A model generated the notes under the pieces. That model searched no databases, had not been told where the DNA came from, and saw nothing but the letters and a program-made list of their open reading frames with translations. This document shows positions 25,235-37,900 of a DNA stretch of 64,000 bases, piece by piece. Position numbers and translations under genes: made by a program. Origin of the DNA: Oikopleura dioica (Eukaryota; Chordata; Appendicularia; Copelata; Oikopleuridae); assembly GCA_907165135.1 (NCBI GenBank), contig OU015567.1, forward strand, positions 11,909,001 to 11,973,000, in the 5' to 3' direction. Within the stretch, counting starts at the first letter, position 1; the number at the start of each line of letters is the position of its first letter.

Positions 25235-25680
25235 GCGAAGGATACCTTTATCTTCCATGTAACTTCTTTGTTTTAATTTGGATACTTAGATTTTTGGTCA
25301 TCATCGAACCATCGAACACCATGATCAACATCCACGAATAGAATACCATTGCTCCAATTTAGGGTTCAACCCTAGTGAAACTGATTACGGACGATTGGCT
25401 ATCGTTACAGTTATATTTCCAGTCGCTTATATGATATAAGTTATATCTTAACAATATCTGTCGTCACCTCATCTAATTTAGATTCTAATCATCATCTTCT
25501 TCACAAACCTAGTAGGTTTGCTAATATCAACTTTTGAACTTAATTGTCCCAAGTTTCACTAATCATCACCATCATCTCATCTCCCATTATTAGTTTGCTT
25601 CAGTTTCTTCGTCTTCCGTCACTCGTCATTCTCTCATACCAAATTGTTTCAATATCGCGAAATTTAAAATGGACTCTTTC
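25235..25680. other. Intergenic region upstream of the RING gene
   Basis: AT-rich, with no gene seen. It presumably contains the promoter of the RING gene. Confidence 0.35.
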
Positions 25681-25683
25681 AGA

Positions 25684-26649
25684 ATGTCTGGCAGTGAAAA
25701 CTTCTACTGCTTTACGTGCAAGGCGAATCGAGATATTACCCCAGAATGGAAATGTAGATTCTGTAACTCTGGTTTTGTTGAACGCAGTGACCAAGCTCAC
25801 ATCCCTGATATTCCTGTTCCAGCCCCTCCTTGGGCCATCCCTAGTTACCAAAATCCCTCACCTTTAACAAATATTACCCCCACGCCGCAATTTCCGGCAC
25901 CCCTGCCTCACCCAAGTGTTCCAGCCGGTCCAGCCCTGAGCCAGCTTCACAATGCTCCGTCAAACTTCTACTCCGGAAATTCCCCTCGAGCAGCTGGGCC
26001 GAGCGAAAGAATGGATCGATCATCGGAAATTCGAGAAGCTCCCAGACGAGGAAGACGTCCTGTCTATCCGAATTTTTACCAACGGGCAAGGCCAAGTTTG
26101 CTTGTCGATCAAGACGGCAACTTGATCCCTTCTCAAAATAATCAAAGTATTCAAATGATCCCGGAAAACTCCAGAACTTTATACAATATTTGGCAAAGAG
26201 TCGGAAATAGAAGACGTAAGATAGAGACGTTTTAACTTTGGAATATACTGTTTTATAGCGAATTTTAATGTTAATCCGAATGATATAGCTTGGACAGAAG
26301 AAAGTCTGACGAATATTCTTGATAGGGTTTGTCGAAAATAAACTTTTGAATTTTACATAAATTTGCTGTAGCTTCGAGTGGAATCAGAGTCAACAGAAAG
26401 ACAAAATTCTGGTAGAAATTTAAGCCACCTGAAAGAGACGAGAGATCTACCAACTGATCATAAAAGCGTTAGAGCATTCATGACGTTCGTATAATCATAA
26501 TTTTCTAGTGCTGTATTTGCATGTCTGATTTCGAAGAAGGCGAAACCTTCATTCGACTTCCCTGTGGACACGTTTTTCATGCAGAAGAAATCCGAAACTG
26601 GCTGCAGCTCAATTCTCAATGTCCTGTTTGTAGAAAAGACGCAGTTTAA
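25684..26649 (+). CDS. RNF126/RNF115-type RING E3 ligase, RING ligand missing
   Basis: Exons 25684-26215, 26259-26326, 26372-26488, 26509-26649; 285 residues. The start is taken at 25684, directly after CTTTCAG; an in-frame ATG at 25669 lies upstream of that acceptor. The N-terminal zinc ribbon (YCFTCKANRD...WKCRFCNSGF) is typical of RNF126/BCA2, which bind ubiquitin and mono-ubiquitylated or mislocalised clients. A Pro-rich linker and the NPNDIAWTEESL segment follow. The C-terminal RING-H2 reads CCICMSDFEEGETFIRLPC-GHVFHAEEI-W-CPVC. The residue two places after the second His of the H-x2-C motif, normally Cys, is Glu (codon GAA), so the sixth zinc ligand is lost or replaced. The last two intron donors are weak. 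Confidence 0.85.
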
Positions 26650-26680
26650 TTTTCTTTACTTTCCTTTCTATAATTCCAAA

Positions 26681-27275
26681 GACGTGCTTTTTTTAAGGTT
26701 CCTGCATTTAAAAGACCCACTTCCACCTTTTTATACCAGGAACATCATACAGATTTGGAATCAGCAGGAAATTCTAAGAACTTTGACCGTTTTAGTTTCC
26801 AAAATTTCCACTTCCGGTCCGATTCTAGAGCCGGAAGTTGACGAAATTTTTGAGTTTGGGCAACTTGTGACCTATCAAATTGATGCTCAGAAGATTTCCT
26901 ATCATCTGAGAGAAGAATCAATGCCGACCGCAGTCAAATCAACCGCTAAAAAATTAAAGAAAAAAACAAAAATTTATGCCTTTTTTCCAAGTTTTGCCGG
27001 TCGGTTTGACCGCGGTTGGGATGGTTTTTTTTGAATGATTTGTAGATGAGATGACTCGAAATCTTCTGAGCATCAATTTGATAGGTCACAAGTTGCCCAA
27101 ACTCAAAAATTTCGTCAACTTCCGGCTCTAGAATCGGACCGGAAGTGGAAATTTTGGAAACTAAAACGGTCAAAGTTCTTAGAATTTCCTGCTGATTCCA
27201 AATCTGTATGATGTTCCTGGTATAAAAAGGTGGAAGTGGGTCTTTTAAATACAGGAACCTTAAAAAAAGCACGTC
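26681..27275. repeat. Fold-back (inverted-repeat) element
   Basis: Two arms of about 226 bases, roughly 26681-26907 and 27050-27275, are near-perfect reverse complements, separated by a loop of about 142 bases. The outer ends read GACGTGC...GCACGTC. I noticed one substitution within the paired arms (CCTGC/CCTGT near the outer end); pairing decays at the loop side. There is no convincing target-site duplication (at most AAA on both sides) and no transposase. It begins 31 bases after the RING stop codon, so it may lie in that gene's 3' UTR. It is probably a MITE or fold-back transposon. Confidence 0.85.
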
Positions 27276-27478
27276 AAATCATATAAAAAAAATCTCAGAC
27301 AACTCGCTCATCAATGTTTTTTGCAAGCTTGTACAGTTCCCTCTCGCGCATTTCACAATCATTTTTTGCATTCTCTCCTGCATTAACACTTCTTTCAGCC
27401 GTTTTCTTCAATATGTTGCTGTGCAATAAATGTATTTACGTTTTCATTTGGCCCTTTTGCATATTGATGAGTAATTTC

Positions 27479-27480
27479 AG
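27479..27480 (+). promoter_or_regulatory. Probable trans-splice acceptor before the MBT gene
   Basis: GTAATTTCAG ends six bases before the start codon with no coding exon upstream. Confidence 0.5.
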
Positions 27481-27486
27481 GTAGGG

Positions 27487-30400
27487 ATGAAAAGTGAGAT
27501 TCGCAGTGAATCGGACGGAGAGTCAGAAGTCGAGGGAAAGGTCACGACATGCCAAAGACACGATTGCGATGTCAAACGAGTTAATTATGACGATGTAAGC
27601 TGCATCTGGAGAGATAGGCGATTATTTATGTTTTTAGTTTTTCGGAAAAGGCAAATATTTCTGCTGTCGAAATTGCGCCGTTGAGTACAGGTATTGAGCA
27701 TCAAATTGTGCTTTATTGCTTCATTTATTGATTATCAAGTGTCCTCGCGTCAACGGAGCAATTTATGAAGAACAGCGCTGACCAAGACAGGGCTGATCTT
27801 GAGGACAGATCTACGCTCCGCTTCAACGGCAAGAGTACTGTTATCGCCAAGTCTTTTCAAGGGAAGAAGAGAGACAAGAGGGAATCGCTCTTTTTGTGGA
27901 GTCGTTATTTGGCGGTACGTTCAATTCTAGCGTTTTATATGCAATTTTAGCAAACAATTTTAGCAAACAAAATCGCGGGCGGCTCCAGTCTGTGCCTTTC
28001 CGCACGCCATCCTCAGCGACGATTGGGATCTGATTCAACCTGGGATGAAGGTCGAAACGTACAATCTTGACTCACACAGTCCCTCCAAGCTCTTTTGGTT
28101 TGCGGAAGTCATTCGTATTGAAGGATACAAAGCGCTGTTGCGGTAAGTTGAAGACAACTCTTGTTGAATGGATTTTTTATTTGACCGATGATATATTTGT
28201 TTATACTGTGTTTTTCACTGAAAGGATTGAGATTTGAGAGTGTGGCTGAGACTTTGAAGAAGTTGAGGGCAGGAAAGAGAAAGTTGTTTGTTAGATTGAA
28301 GCTCTTCTTAGATACTTGACGGCGTCTTCTGATACTTCTTGAACTTTTCAGGATGCACAAAAGTAGTTTAATTGTAATTAACTTATCACGTGGTCTCTTT
28401 TGGGAATCCTTAACCCATAGCACCAGCGAACGACATAGCTCTCGCATCATCCTCACTTTGCTCAGCATTTTGTTTGACCTCAGTTTGGTTTTTCTTATCA
28501 AGGTTCATGGTTTAGCTCCTTCAGCACCTATAGTAGTACTAATGTACCTTAATTCCACGGGGTGTGGGATTATGAAAAGAGGGGCTAACTTGAACAACCT
28601 TATCCTGTTTTGCGGGTGCTAAACTGTTTTGGCTGTTGCTGGAATGGACACAGACTTTGTGGCCCGGCTCTAGCAGGACCATCGAAAGCAGTACGATGCT
28701 ATTTGAGTAGATATCGTCTGGGTCAGTGTGACGTGCTTCCGCAACTCGTAATTTATTCACTTCAATGGCCACTCCACATGCGTTTGCACGAGGAATTTCA
28801 CAACAGAAAACTTATAGCGGGTTTATTTTAGGTATTTCCGTTATTTTAGGTAATTATTGACGTTTCTTTTGAAACCCGGAAGCATAAACTCCTTTGACTT
28901 TAGCTGTGAAATAGCCAGTTTCTACATTGAAGCATCCACATGTTCGATCGTATAAACTCCGATCGAATTTAACCACCCCTTGCCCCTCAAATATTGCACT
29001 TCTCGTATATCTATTGCCGCGTTAATTGACAGCGGAGACATTTTGTTGCACTCACCGGAAACTGAAGGGATACTCACTGTTGCTAGTTTCTGATAGCAAG
29101 CAGTAAACTGTATTCTGTGCTGAGGGTTTATTTGATTTTTATTTATCTCAAGAAAATTAAAAGTTTATTTCATGCGAATGTAAAAATAGAAATACGCCTC
29201 GGTTCCTGAAGAGCAGCAGAAGCTGCCTTACCCGCTATCTCATTCTCCATATTTTTCCATAACTCTCTTTCCAATTCTCAAAGCAGCTAATCTCTTTCCC
29301 TAAGGTTGTTTAATGTCTGAATATATTTTTACTTTCGACAGCCTACGTAAATCTCGCAACTGTTGTGCTCTAGGAAGTTGAGCTTGTTGAGGAGGCTGAG
29401 ATTGACGAGGAGACACTCTTTAAATTGCGCGCATTCCAAACTAGCTAACTGACAAAATGTAACATGAAATGATAGGTATTTGGGTATGGAGAAAAATCTA
29501 ATGGACTTCTGGGTGTCACTATGCTCAACTGATGTGCATCCAGTCGGCTGGGCTGCTCGACAGGAGCTAACAATCTCACCGCCCAAATGCATCGAAAAAA
29601 CACAGGTTAATCAATTGTTTAATGATTATATTTTTTATTTTTATTGCAGCGCGACTGGAAGAGATACATCATCGAAAATCTCCAAGGAAGACCCACATAT
29701 CCCCGTGATTTCCAGAACACCACCGATGAGGAATTGAAAATCGAAGGCCTTAATAAAGGCATGTTCTTAGAAATCGTCGATCCAACTTGCATCAGGAAGA
29801 CAAGAGTTGCCTTCATTGAAAAACTAACTGGTGGTGGTCGAATTTCCCTCAAATTTTTTGTAAGCGAACTTACTCGCTATTTATTTCAATCATTTGATTT
29901 AAGGATGGCCAAGACGATGAAATTTTTGCCTGTCACATCAAATCGCCCGTGTGCCACCCTCTCGGCTGGAGCCAAGAAGTAGGCCACGATCGGAGAGACA
30001 TTCCAGATGATCTGTATGAAGACTTGAAGAATAACTGCATCCCCGCCGAGCTTTTCAATCAGGTACTTGACAAGATGCATGTTAGTTGCGACAATCTGTT
30101 ACTTTCTTAGGACGCTGAGCAAACGACTTTCGTACCTCAATTCGAGGAAGGGATGAAAGTTGAAGCCGTCAACGCCACGCGCGTTAATTCCATTTGCACG
30201 GCGACGATTAAAAAGATACTTGGCAAAGGATACCTAATGATAGGAATCGACGCATCATCGAATCCTGAATTTGCGAATCTCGTTTCTAGCGATGCGGATT
30301 TCTGGTAACCGCCAGCTATCTTTATATATTCAAAGCTTTGAAAACTATTTACTTCGCGAATCAATTTTAGGACTGTTTTGATTTTAGCTATCACTGGACC

Positions 30401-30910
30401 TCCTCGTGCCTTCAGTACACGGGCTTTGCACGTGACCACAACCTGACCTTGACAAACGCAGCTCTTGAGGAAGTCGAATGGGATGACGAGGACTATATGC
30501 CAGAGAAAATCGCTGATCAACTAAAAGAGCGCACAGCTGAGAAGACCAATCCCTTCAAAGTAGGATGGAAGCTAGAAGCTGTAGATCTGATGGATCCTAA
30601 GCTTATTTGCCCATCCACTGTCAAGGTAATTCCATCATAATGAGGAATATAATGACTTTCTTCTTCAAAAAGAATGTCTGCGCTGGTCTACTCCAAATCG
30701 GATTCGACGGATGGACAGATGAGTATGATCAATTCATCCCTTGGCGTTCTCCAGACATCTACCCAGCCGGTTGGTGTGAGCTTGTCAATCACCAACTTCA
30801 AGCGCCAAAAGAGTTCGTTCCAGATTCCAAGGCCGCGAAAAGGTAATTCGCTCTCCTCCTTGATTTTAACGCTAACAATCAATCCAAGACGACGTACTGG
30901 AAAAAGCTGA
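27487..30910 (+). CDS. Four-MBT-domain chromatin protein (L3MBTL2/MBTD1 type)
   Basis: Polycomb-type repressor that reads mono- and dimethylated histone lysines. Exons 27487-27594, 27638-27690, 27740-27914, 27964-28142, 29476-29605, 29650-29859, 29904-30062, 30111-30304, 30388-30625, 30673-30842, 30889-30910; 545 residues, phases consistent. An N-terminal FCS-like zinc finger (CQRHDC, KYFCCRNC) precedes four MBT repeats: PGMKVETYN...FWFAEVIRIEGYKALLR...STDVHPVGW; GMFLEIVDPTCIRKTR...SPVCHPLGW; GMKVEAVNATRVNSICTATI; and GWKLEAVDLMDPKLICPSTV...DIYPAGWCE. FCS plus four MBTs is the L3MBTL2/MBTD1 architecture. The fourth intron (28143-29475) is exceptionally long for this gene. Confidence 0.9.
28143..29475. 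other. Long intron of the MBT gene with antisense ORFs
   Basis: 1.3 kb in a gene whose other introns are about 40-80 bases. On the minus strand it has an open frame of about 94 codons (roughly 28822-28539, no good start) with protein-like composition (DPDDIYSNSIVLLSMVLLEP), and a short frame around 28500-28410. These could be remnants of an inserted element. I recognise no family. Confidence 0.35.
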
Positions 30911-31941
30911 CCCTGTCCCACTTTGCACCTTGACGATGAAGCTGTCCTGTATCGAAACAATTCCACTTTAGCACACGTTATCTTTCCTTTAGATTCATTT
31001 TTACTCACTTTTGACCTTCTCAGTTCTCTCTGAAAAAATGGAGCAGCTTATACCTTTGCTTAACAGTTCCATATCCGTTATTTATCTATTTTCCGCGTCT
31101 ATTTATTTATATATAATATGTTTTTGATATTATATATAATTTTAAAAGTCGGTTTTCTTATTTTACTAGCTTTTTTCTTATTTTTGCGCTACTGTTTCTT
31201 GAGAAACGGCAGTAACGAGCTTTGGTGTTTCCCCTTCTTTCCTTCACTGCCTTGCAAAAAAGTCCAAGCCCCACATTTTTAGTCCTGAAATAACTTTTTT
31301 TTGTCGATTACAAAGTCAACTACTATCTTAAAGTTCTGGAATCACGAAGTCTCATTTAGTGAGCTTCAGCTTTTATCGCCTAGGCTTCTATTTTTTCAAG
31401 CACCTACCATTTTCACAATACACACGTATTTTTCAAATTTTCTGTACATCGCTATCTCTAGACGCCGAACTATTGATATAAAAATAACAAACAAGAAACT
31501 TTCAAATCAGTCGATCATCTTATTCAGAGAACATCGAAATTCGGCTTAGAAGAAGAAAAATATACTCAAAAAGAAGAGAAAATGCTGAAAAATAAAGGTA
31601 TCTTTTAATTTTATTGTGTAAATATTGCTCTATTTTTTAAAAAATCGTCTTCACATGACTCTGTATTCTCAGCGTCTATGGACAAATGGGTCGTTTTTCC
31701 ATTTAATTCTTTTGCTTTTACGTTTTGAAAGCTCTCGTAAAAGAGAATTGCAAGGGATCCTGCATTCAAAAAAGCATTAGAATGAGTAATCCTTTCAGAG
31801 GCAATTCATTCAATAAATAACTGGCGCTGTTTGTCATTTTTCTAAATTTAGCCAAATCATTCGACCCTTGAGGGTAATCACTTGATCAGAAATAAATTGT
31901 CTCAGACGGATTTTTCCGAGCGTAAATTTATTTCTCCCTTC
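30911..31941. other. Intergenic region upstream of VPS13
   Basis: AT-rich, holding the 3' end of the MBT gene and the VPS13 promoter. No gene seen. Confidence 0.4.
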
Positions 31942-31943
31942 AG
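31942..31943 (+). promoter_or_regulatory. Probable trans-splice acceptor before VPS13
   Basis: TTTCTCCCTTCAG ends 32 bases before the VPS13 start codon; there is a polypyrimidine tract and no upstream coding exon. Confidence 0.45.
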
Positions 31944-31975
31944 AGAATTAAAGAAACGCGAAACCGACAGTGAAT

Positions 31976-34900
31976 ATGTTGGAATCAATCGTCGGAAGCA
32001 TACTCAACCGCTTCCTCGGCGAGTACTTCGAGAACTTCTCCTCCGCAAATGTCAATGTCGGACTCTGGAATGGAGATGCAAAAGTAGAGAATCTCCGGAT
32101 GACGGAGAATGCGCTGAAGACGGCGCTGAATCTTCCCCTTGCCGTCAGAAATGGCCACTTACAGACGCTAGAACTAGCGATCCCATGGAAAAACCTGGGA
32201 GGAGAGCCGACCATTATGAAGCTCGACGGACTAAAAGTCGAGGCCATCGTCACTGACTCCGTCGAGCACTCGGCCGAGGACGAGCTTCGATCAAAGCAAA
32301 AACTCCTCGATTACATCGAAACGAAGCTCGACGCGGAAGCTGTTGTCGAGACGACATCATCAAACTCAGAAGCGTACACGAACAAAGTACTCAAGAATTT
32401 ACAAGTGGAAATACAAAATATCGAGATCAAAATAATCGACACACAATTGGGCTCTTCGATTGGACTCTATCTCGGCTCGTTAACGCTTAAAACGGCGGAT
32501 ACAGAATGGAGAGAAGTCGGCGTCATGGATCATATGGCTGAAGAAGCGAGAATGTTCAAAATCGCAAAACTCGAAAACCTAGGCCTCTTTATCAACTCCG
32601 ACACAGACACAGAACCTCAGTATATACTCGAACCACTCACAGTACTAGCACACTTGCAACATAATCTAAGACCAGACGACAACGAGCTCCGAGGCGACGC
32701 CTCCATCAATCTCCAATCAATAGGCTTGAGGCTTACTTCCTCGCAATTTCGCTTCATCACTTCTAGCATAGAAAAGCTAGAAAGAATACGCAGAAATGCA
32801 AAATTCCGGAAAGGGCGGCCGACCTTATCGACAAAAGAAGATCCGAAAGCGTGGTGGCGTTATGCGGGAAATACAGTTATACAGATGTACAATATCAAAG
32901 AAAAAGCGAAACTATTCAACAGAAAATATATTGCAGAATACTGCCAAAACAGGAAAACATACAGAGAAGTCTTCAAGCAAAAATTACAGGGGACCAGAAC
33001 CTCTCAGGTGAGCAGATTGAGTACGACAAGTTGAAAATTATTCTTTAGTCCGAAATCGACGCGCTAGAAAGCGCCCTCGACATACCAACAGTTATCGAGC
33101 TCCGCCAAAAAGCCAGATCCTTGGTAAAGAAGCAAACAAGTGCACAGCAGTCTTCATGGTTTGGCGGCTGGTTTGGAGCGGCTGCTCAAGACGATCAATC
33201 TGGAAATCTTGAAATCGACGAAAACGACAGGAGTAGAATCTCATCTATCCTAGACGGAGTCGATTTGACCAAATCGAAAGATCCCCCGGGAGTCACACGG
33301 TACCAGCTTCAAGTGTCTCTTCCCTTGCTAAAAATTCAATTGGGAGACATTCTTACCCTCTCGCTAGAAGAAGCCTTCTTCACATTTAGAACTACCCCTG
33401 GTTGCAAATCAGAAATGCTACAAGTCAAATTCAACCGCCTTCTTGTTGACTCGATCTTGACGAAATCACCTATTGTCACGACGAATACAGCTGATGGGGG
33501 AGAGTTTTTCTCGTTCACCTTCACGACGAATCCTTTTACAAAAGATACCTACGAGAAAATAGCTGATCGCTCGCTGGTCGTGAAATCATCAGGCATCGAA
33601 GTCAAGTATGATGATGATGCTGCGCGAGCACTTTCGTCCTTTTTCATGTTGGAGATCGAATGAACGAGGTCCGACAAGTCATCCAGGATGAATACATCCA
33701 GCGTTACGAGCAAAGCAGAGCCGGAATGTCTCACATAATCTCCACGAGAAAATTGTTTCTCATTGACATTGATTTGAAAGCACCGCGTGTTGAAATACCA
33801 GGGCCAGAAGGTCAATGCCTCGAGATGAATTTCGGAAGATTAGTTGTTAAATCCCGCCGTGCAAAAGTGACAAGTCTGAGCGAGTTCGATCAGTCCCGCT
33901 ACTCGATTGATCAATTGCAGGAAATGGTCTACGCGAGCTACGATGTGAAACTTGTTGATCTCAAAATTTCGGTTCAAAAGCGTAAAACTCTTGCAGATCA
34001 AGAACTTGCTCCAGTTCGTGAAATACTGTCGCCTCTTTCCATCAACTTCGAATTCCAGCGACTCGACTCCAAAGCGCAGGCGACAGTCGAACTTGCAAAG
34101 TTTAAGATAAAGGGGCAACTTGACATGCTGAAGTTGAACTTTTCCGATTACCGAATGGCACAAGTGTCGATCATCTTGAGTAACATCCGAAGAGCATGGA
34201 GAGCGCACAGGCGAATGCAAGAAGATATAATAGACTTTGAGCTACCTGATGCGCCGATCTACATTCCGAATGAAGAAACTCGTCCAGGGGTTGATGCTAT
34301 CGAGATCGCTGAATCATATAGCAACATTAAACTGACACCGATTGCTTCCACTACGAGCAACGAAGAGTTCTTTGATGCCAATGACGAGTCATTTACCACG
34401 CTCGATAGCCTTCCTATTTCCCACGCCTCGTCGTCACTGGCAGATTCTGCTGCCAAGTTGAAGCTTTCTTTCGCACTGAATATGATTCGCGTTCAGCTCG
34501 ATCGAGAAACGCCTTCGATTCTTATCGCAGATGGGCAGATTCGAAAAGTTGAATTTACTCTCAAGCAGACCAAGTTCACAACAGACATAGATGGTCAGTT
34601 CGAAGCGGTCAACCTTCTCTACAAGCCAGACAGCGAAGAAGAATCGCTCAATTTGATATCTTTGGGTGCCCCAAATCAGCCTGCAGTTGAGATGACCTAT
34701 GGCGAGAACCGACTTTTAACGATTCCCGAGACGGATGTTCGATTCGAAGCTGCTAGTGTCAGAGCCAGCATTGACCCACAAGCGATAAACGAAGTCTCAG
34801 GCTTTATTACTACAATTCTAAATGCGACAAATGGAACAGACTCGTCAATTGACACTAGGGGCAACTCGTTGCTTTCTCGCGAGTCAAGCAATACGCTTAC

Positions 34901-37900
34901 ATCAATGGATCTTCCTGAATTGAATGAATCGTCAGAGTCCGTAATGAACATCGTCATTTGTTCAAGGAAATTTGACATTGATCTCTTCTCCAAGCAGAAA
35001 CTAATTGCGCAGCTATATCTCAATAATGGTGAAGTCGGATTTGTCACGAGAGAGAATCAGACAGTCGTAAAAGTCATTGTCGGCGGTGTTAAGGTTGTCG
35101 ATCCAAATGCGCTGAATCCTCTTTACAGAAATGTGCTGACAGTTGTCGATAGTGCGTCGACTTTCTTTGATATGACAATCACCCTCTATGATGTCGATCT
35201 TAAAGAAGACGCGAACAACATTGAAGCAATTCAAGGTTCCATATATCTGAGAACTGGTTGCATCAAACTGATTTTCTTCCAAAAATGGATTGACTACTTG
35301 GCATTTTATTACCCTGACGAGTTTGCAACTGGACCAGTCGACTGGGACTTCATAAAATCCAAAGACGGCTCATTTCTCATGTCAAAATATCTCATGGATG
35401 TTGAGATAAAAGATCCAATCGTCATCATTCCAGCTTCGACGACGCACAATTTTGGGTTTCGTGGGGATGTCAGAAACATAAAAATTCGCAACGAGTTCAA
35501 AACAATCGCAACTACTGGCCACAAATTCCATCCTTTGTTCAACAAAATGACCATAGATATCGAAGATCTCTGCCTCTATAATATGCCGAATTACAACGCT
35601 AGTTCGACGAAGCTGTCCTCAATACCGATCTTGGACGAATCACTTACAATCTTTGTCGAATCAAGCGCAGGCTGGGAATTTTACAAAGAGGTTCCTGGTT
35701 TAATTATTGATATTGACATTGAAAATGCAACTGCTCATCTTAATCAAGAAGATATGGTTGCACTCTGGTGCGTCTTGAATGGAAACATCTGGATACGTTA
35801 CGATCCTAAGCTGGAGGAGCAGATTGAATTGAATACCAGACGAACAGGCAGATTTTTGTCCATGTTGCAGCCAGAAGAAACATCACTTGATGATTCTTCC
35901 TCTATCCAAGAAGACTCATTCGAGGAACAGGAAGTTCACATTGATATGATCGCTAATGTTAACATCAAAACACTTGCGGCGAAAGTCTATGTCAAAGAAG
36001 AACTCTACTCAAGCTTTATTGCTCAGGATATCAGCGTTGTTTTCACCTCGAAAACTAATCTCATAACATACCAAGACATAATCATCCAAGATATTCTCCT
36101 TTACGACGAGCGAGAAGAAAACAAGAATATAAGTGGCGAGTCGAACTGCCTTCTCCAGAAACAAGAAGATATTCCCGATCCTGTGATCACGCTCAAAGTC
36201 CAAAACTTTACAAAGCCAGCGAAGCAGATCACCGATATGGACGTAAAATCTATGCGAATGGTTTTGATCATGGACTTTATTCTCACGCTGAAAACAATCT
36301 TCGCCGACACAATATATGAGCCGGTCGTTATGGAATGCACGCCTAAGACACAGAACTTAGATGTGCACCAAATCCACGCTCATATGCAATTTCAAGCGAA
36401 GATGGATCGGCCGCATATTATTCTTATGTCTGATTTGAAAAATGCACAAGATTCTTCTTGTATTAAGATGAGCGCAGACTTGAGAGTCGTCTATATCGCC
36501 AGTTTGACCGAACAGAACTTGGACGTCTGTATTGACCAGCCGCAGATCTATTCAGTGTCCTTCAAGAACTCTTTTGGAAACGACGAGGTCTACTTTGGGC
36601 ATAAAATTCTGAACTCAGAGGTGAACATCGCTTTCAATCAACTGACATCCCCGAGATCGAACATGATAAACATCAAATGTCCAGAACTAGACATCACTTT
36701 CAATCCGGAAGCTGTCAATACCCTTTTTCTATCATATCAAGTTGCAATGGGCCCACAAGAAGAGCCCCCGGAACCTGAGAAGAAAAAGATCTGCCTGGAC
36801 GTCCAGCAAACTATAGATCCCAAGGAGCTTTGGTTTGTTCCGAATGCACTCGGAAGTGACGTCGATTCCGACCTTTCTCTTGAGATTGAACGAATGCGCA
36901 GAGAAGAAACTATTGACGAGATGTTCACTGTGGTCATCCCTGATCTTACCATTCGCCTTGAATCACTCATGAGCTCCTCCATGGGAGTCGCAGAGAGTCA
37001 AGTTGTCCCCTTGCTCGTTCTGAACTCGTCGCTCGACACCGAAATTCGCAATTGGAGCTCAGAAATGTTCGCTGATATTTCTATGAAACTTGATGCAGAA
37101 ATTTATCATGAGTCTCGCCCTGGTTACGAGCCATTTATTGAGCAAGCGGAGTCTAATTTAAACCTTCCAGATTCCAAACTTGTTCCGTTTGGTGTGAAGC
37201 TCAAGTACAAGACATCAACATCGTCTGAGCGAACTTACCTTCCCGACGATGATGATGGGTTTGCACATGTCGAAAATAATGCAAAACAGAAGCTCGTGAT
37301 CTCTTCCGACGTTCCCCTCAACATGAATGTCTCGTCAGAAGGAGTCGATGTACTAAACCATCTTGCCACTGTGTATGGCCACAGTCTCTCAGACGCAGCG
37401 AAAGGAACGTTAGCAGATGTACCGAAAAAGCGACGAACAAAGCTTCATAACTCGGAAGTAAAGGCCCCTATCATTGTAATCAACGAGACTGGAAATGATC
37501 TTATTTTATCGACGAAGGACTGGATTGAATTTGACCCAAATCAAGCAAAGACAGATATTCGACGCAACTCACTCACGCGAATAAAGGGAAAGAAACCGAC
37601 TGACATCAAGCTTCATCCTGTTCCTCGAGGATCTCCTCGACCGGAAATGATGAGTTTCAGCATCCCAAGCTCGACTCCACGATACTTTCAATTTGGAAGG
37701 CATATCCATGTTCGGTCTCTTTCCGCTTACATGATTGGATTGTCCCCAGTAGGCTTTTCTCATAGACAAATAGACGTTTCCTCGCTCCAGGAAAACGCAT
37801 ACATCTTTGTGGCCAACAACAACCCAGCTTTCAAGGTTATTTTGGTCGTGAAAGTAGAGGGCGTCACTGGTGCAAGGAAAATCACCATTCAGACCTCTGT

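Noticed and set aside
25361-25375. B-box-like GGGTTCAACCCT suggesting a tRNA
   Set aside because: No A-box, acceptor stem or anticodon arm could be placed around it.
26564-27272. Nearly identical proteins encoded on both strands
   Set aside because: This is a consequence of the inverted repeat; the frames overlap the RING exon or the loop and have no independent support.
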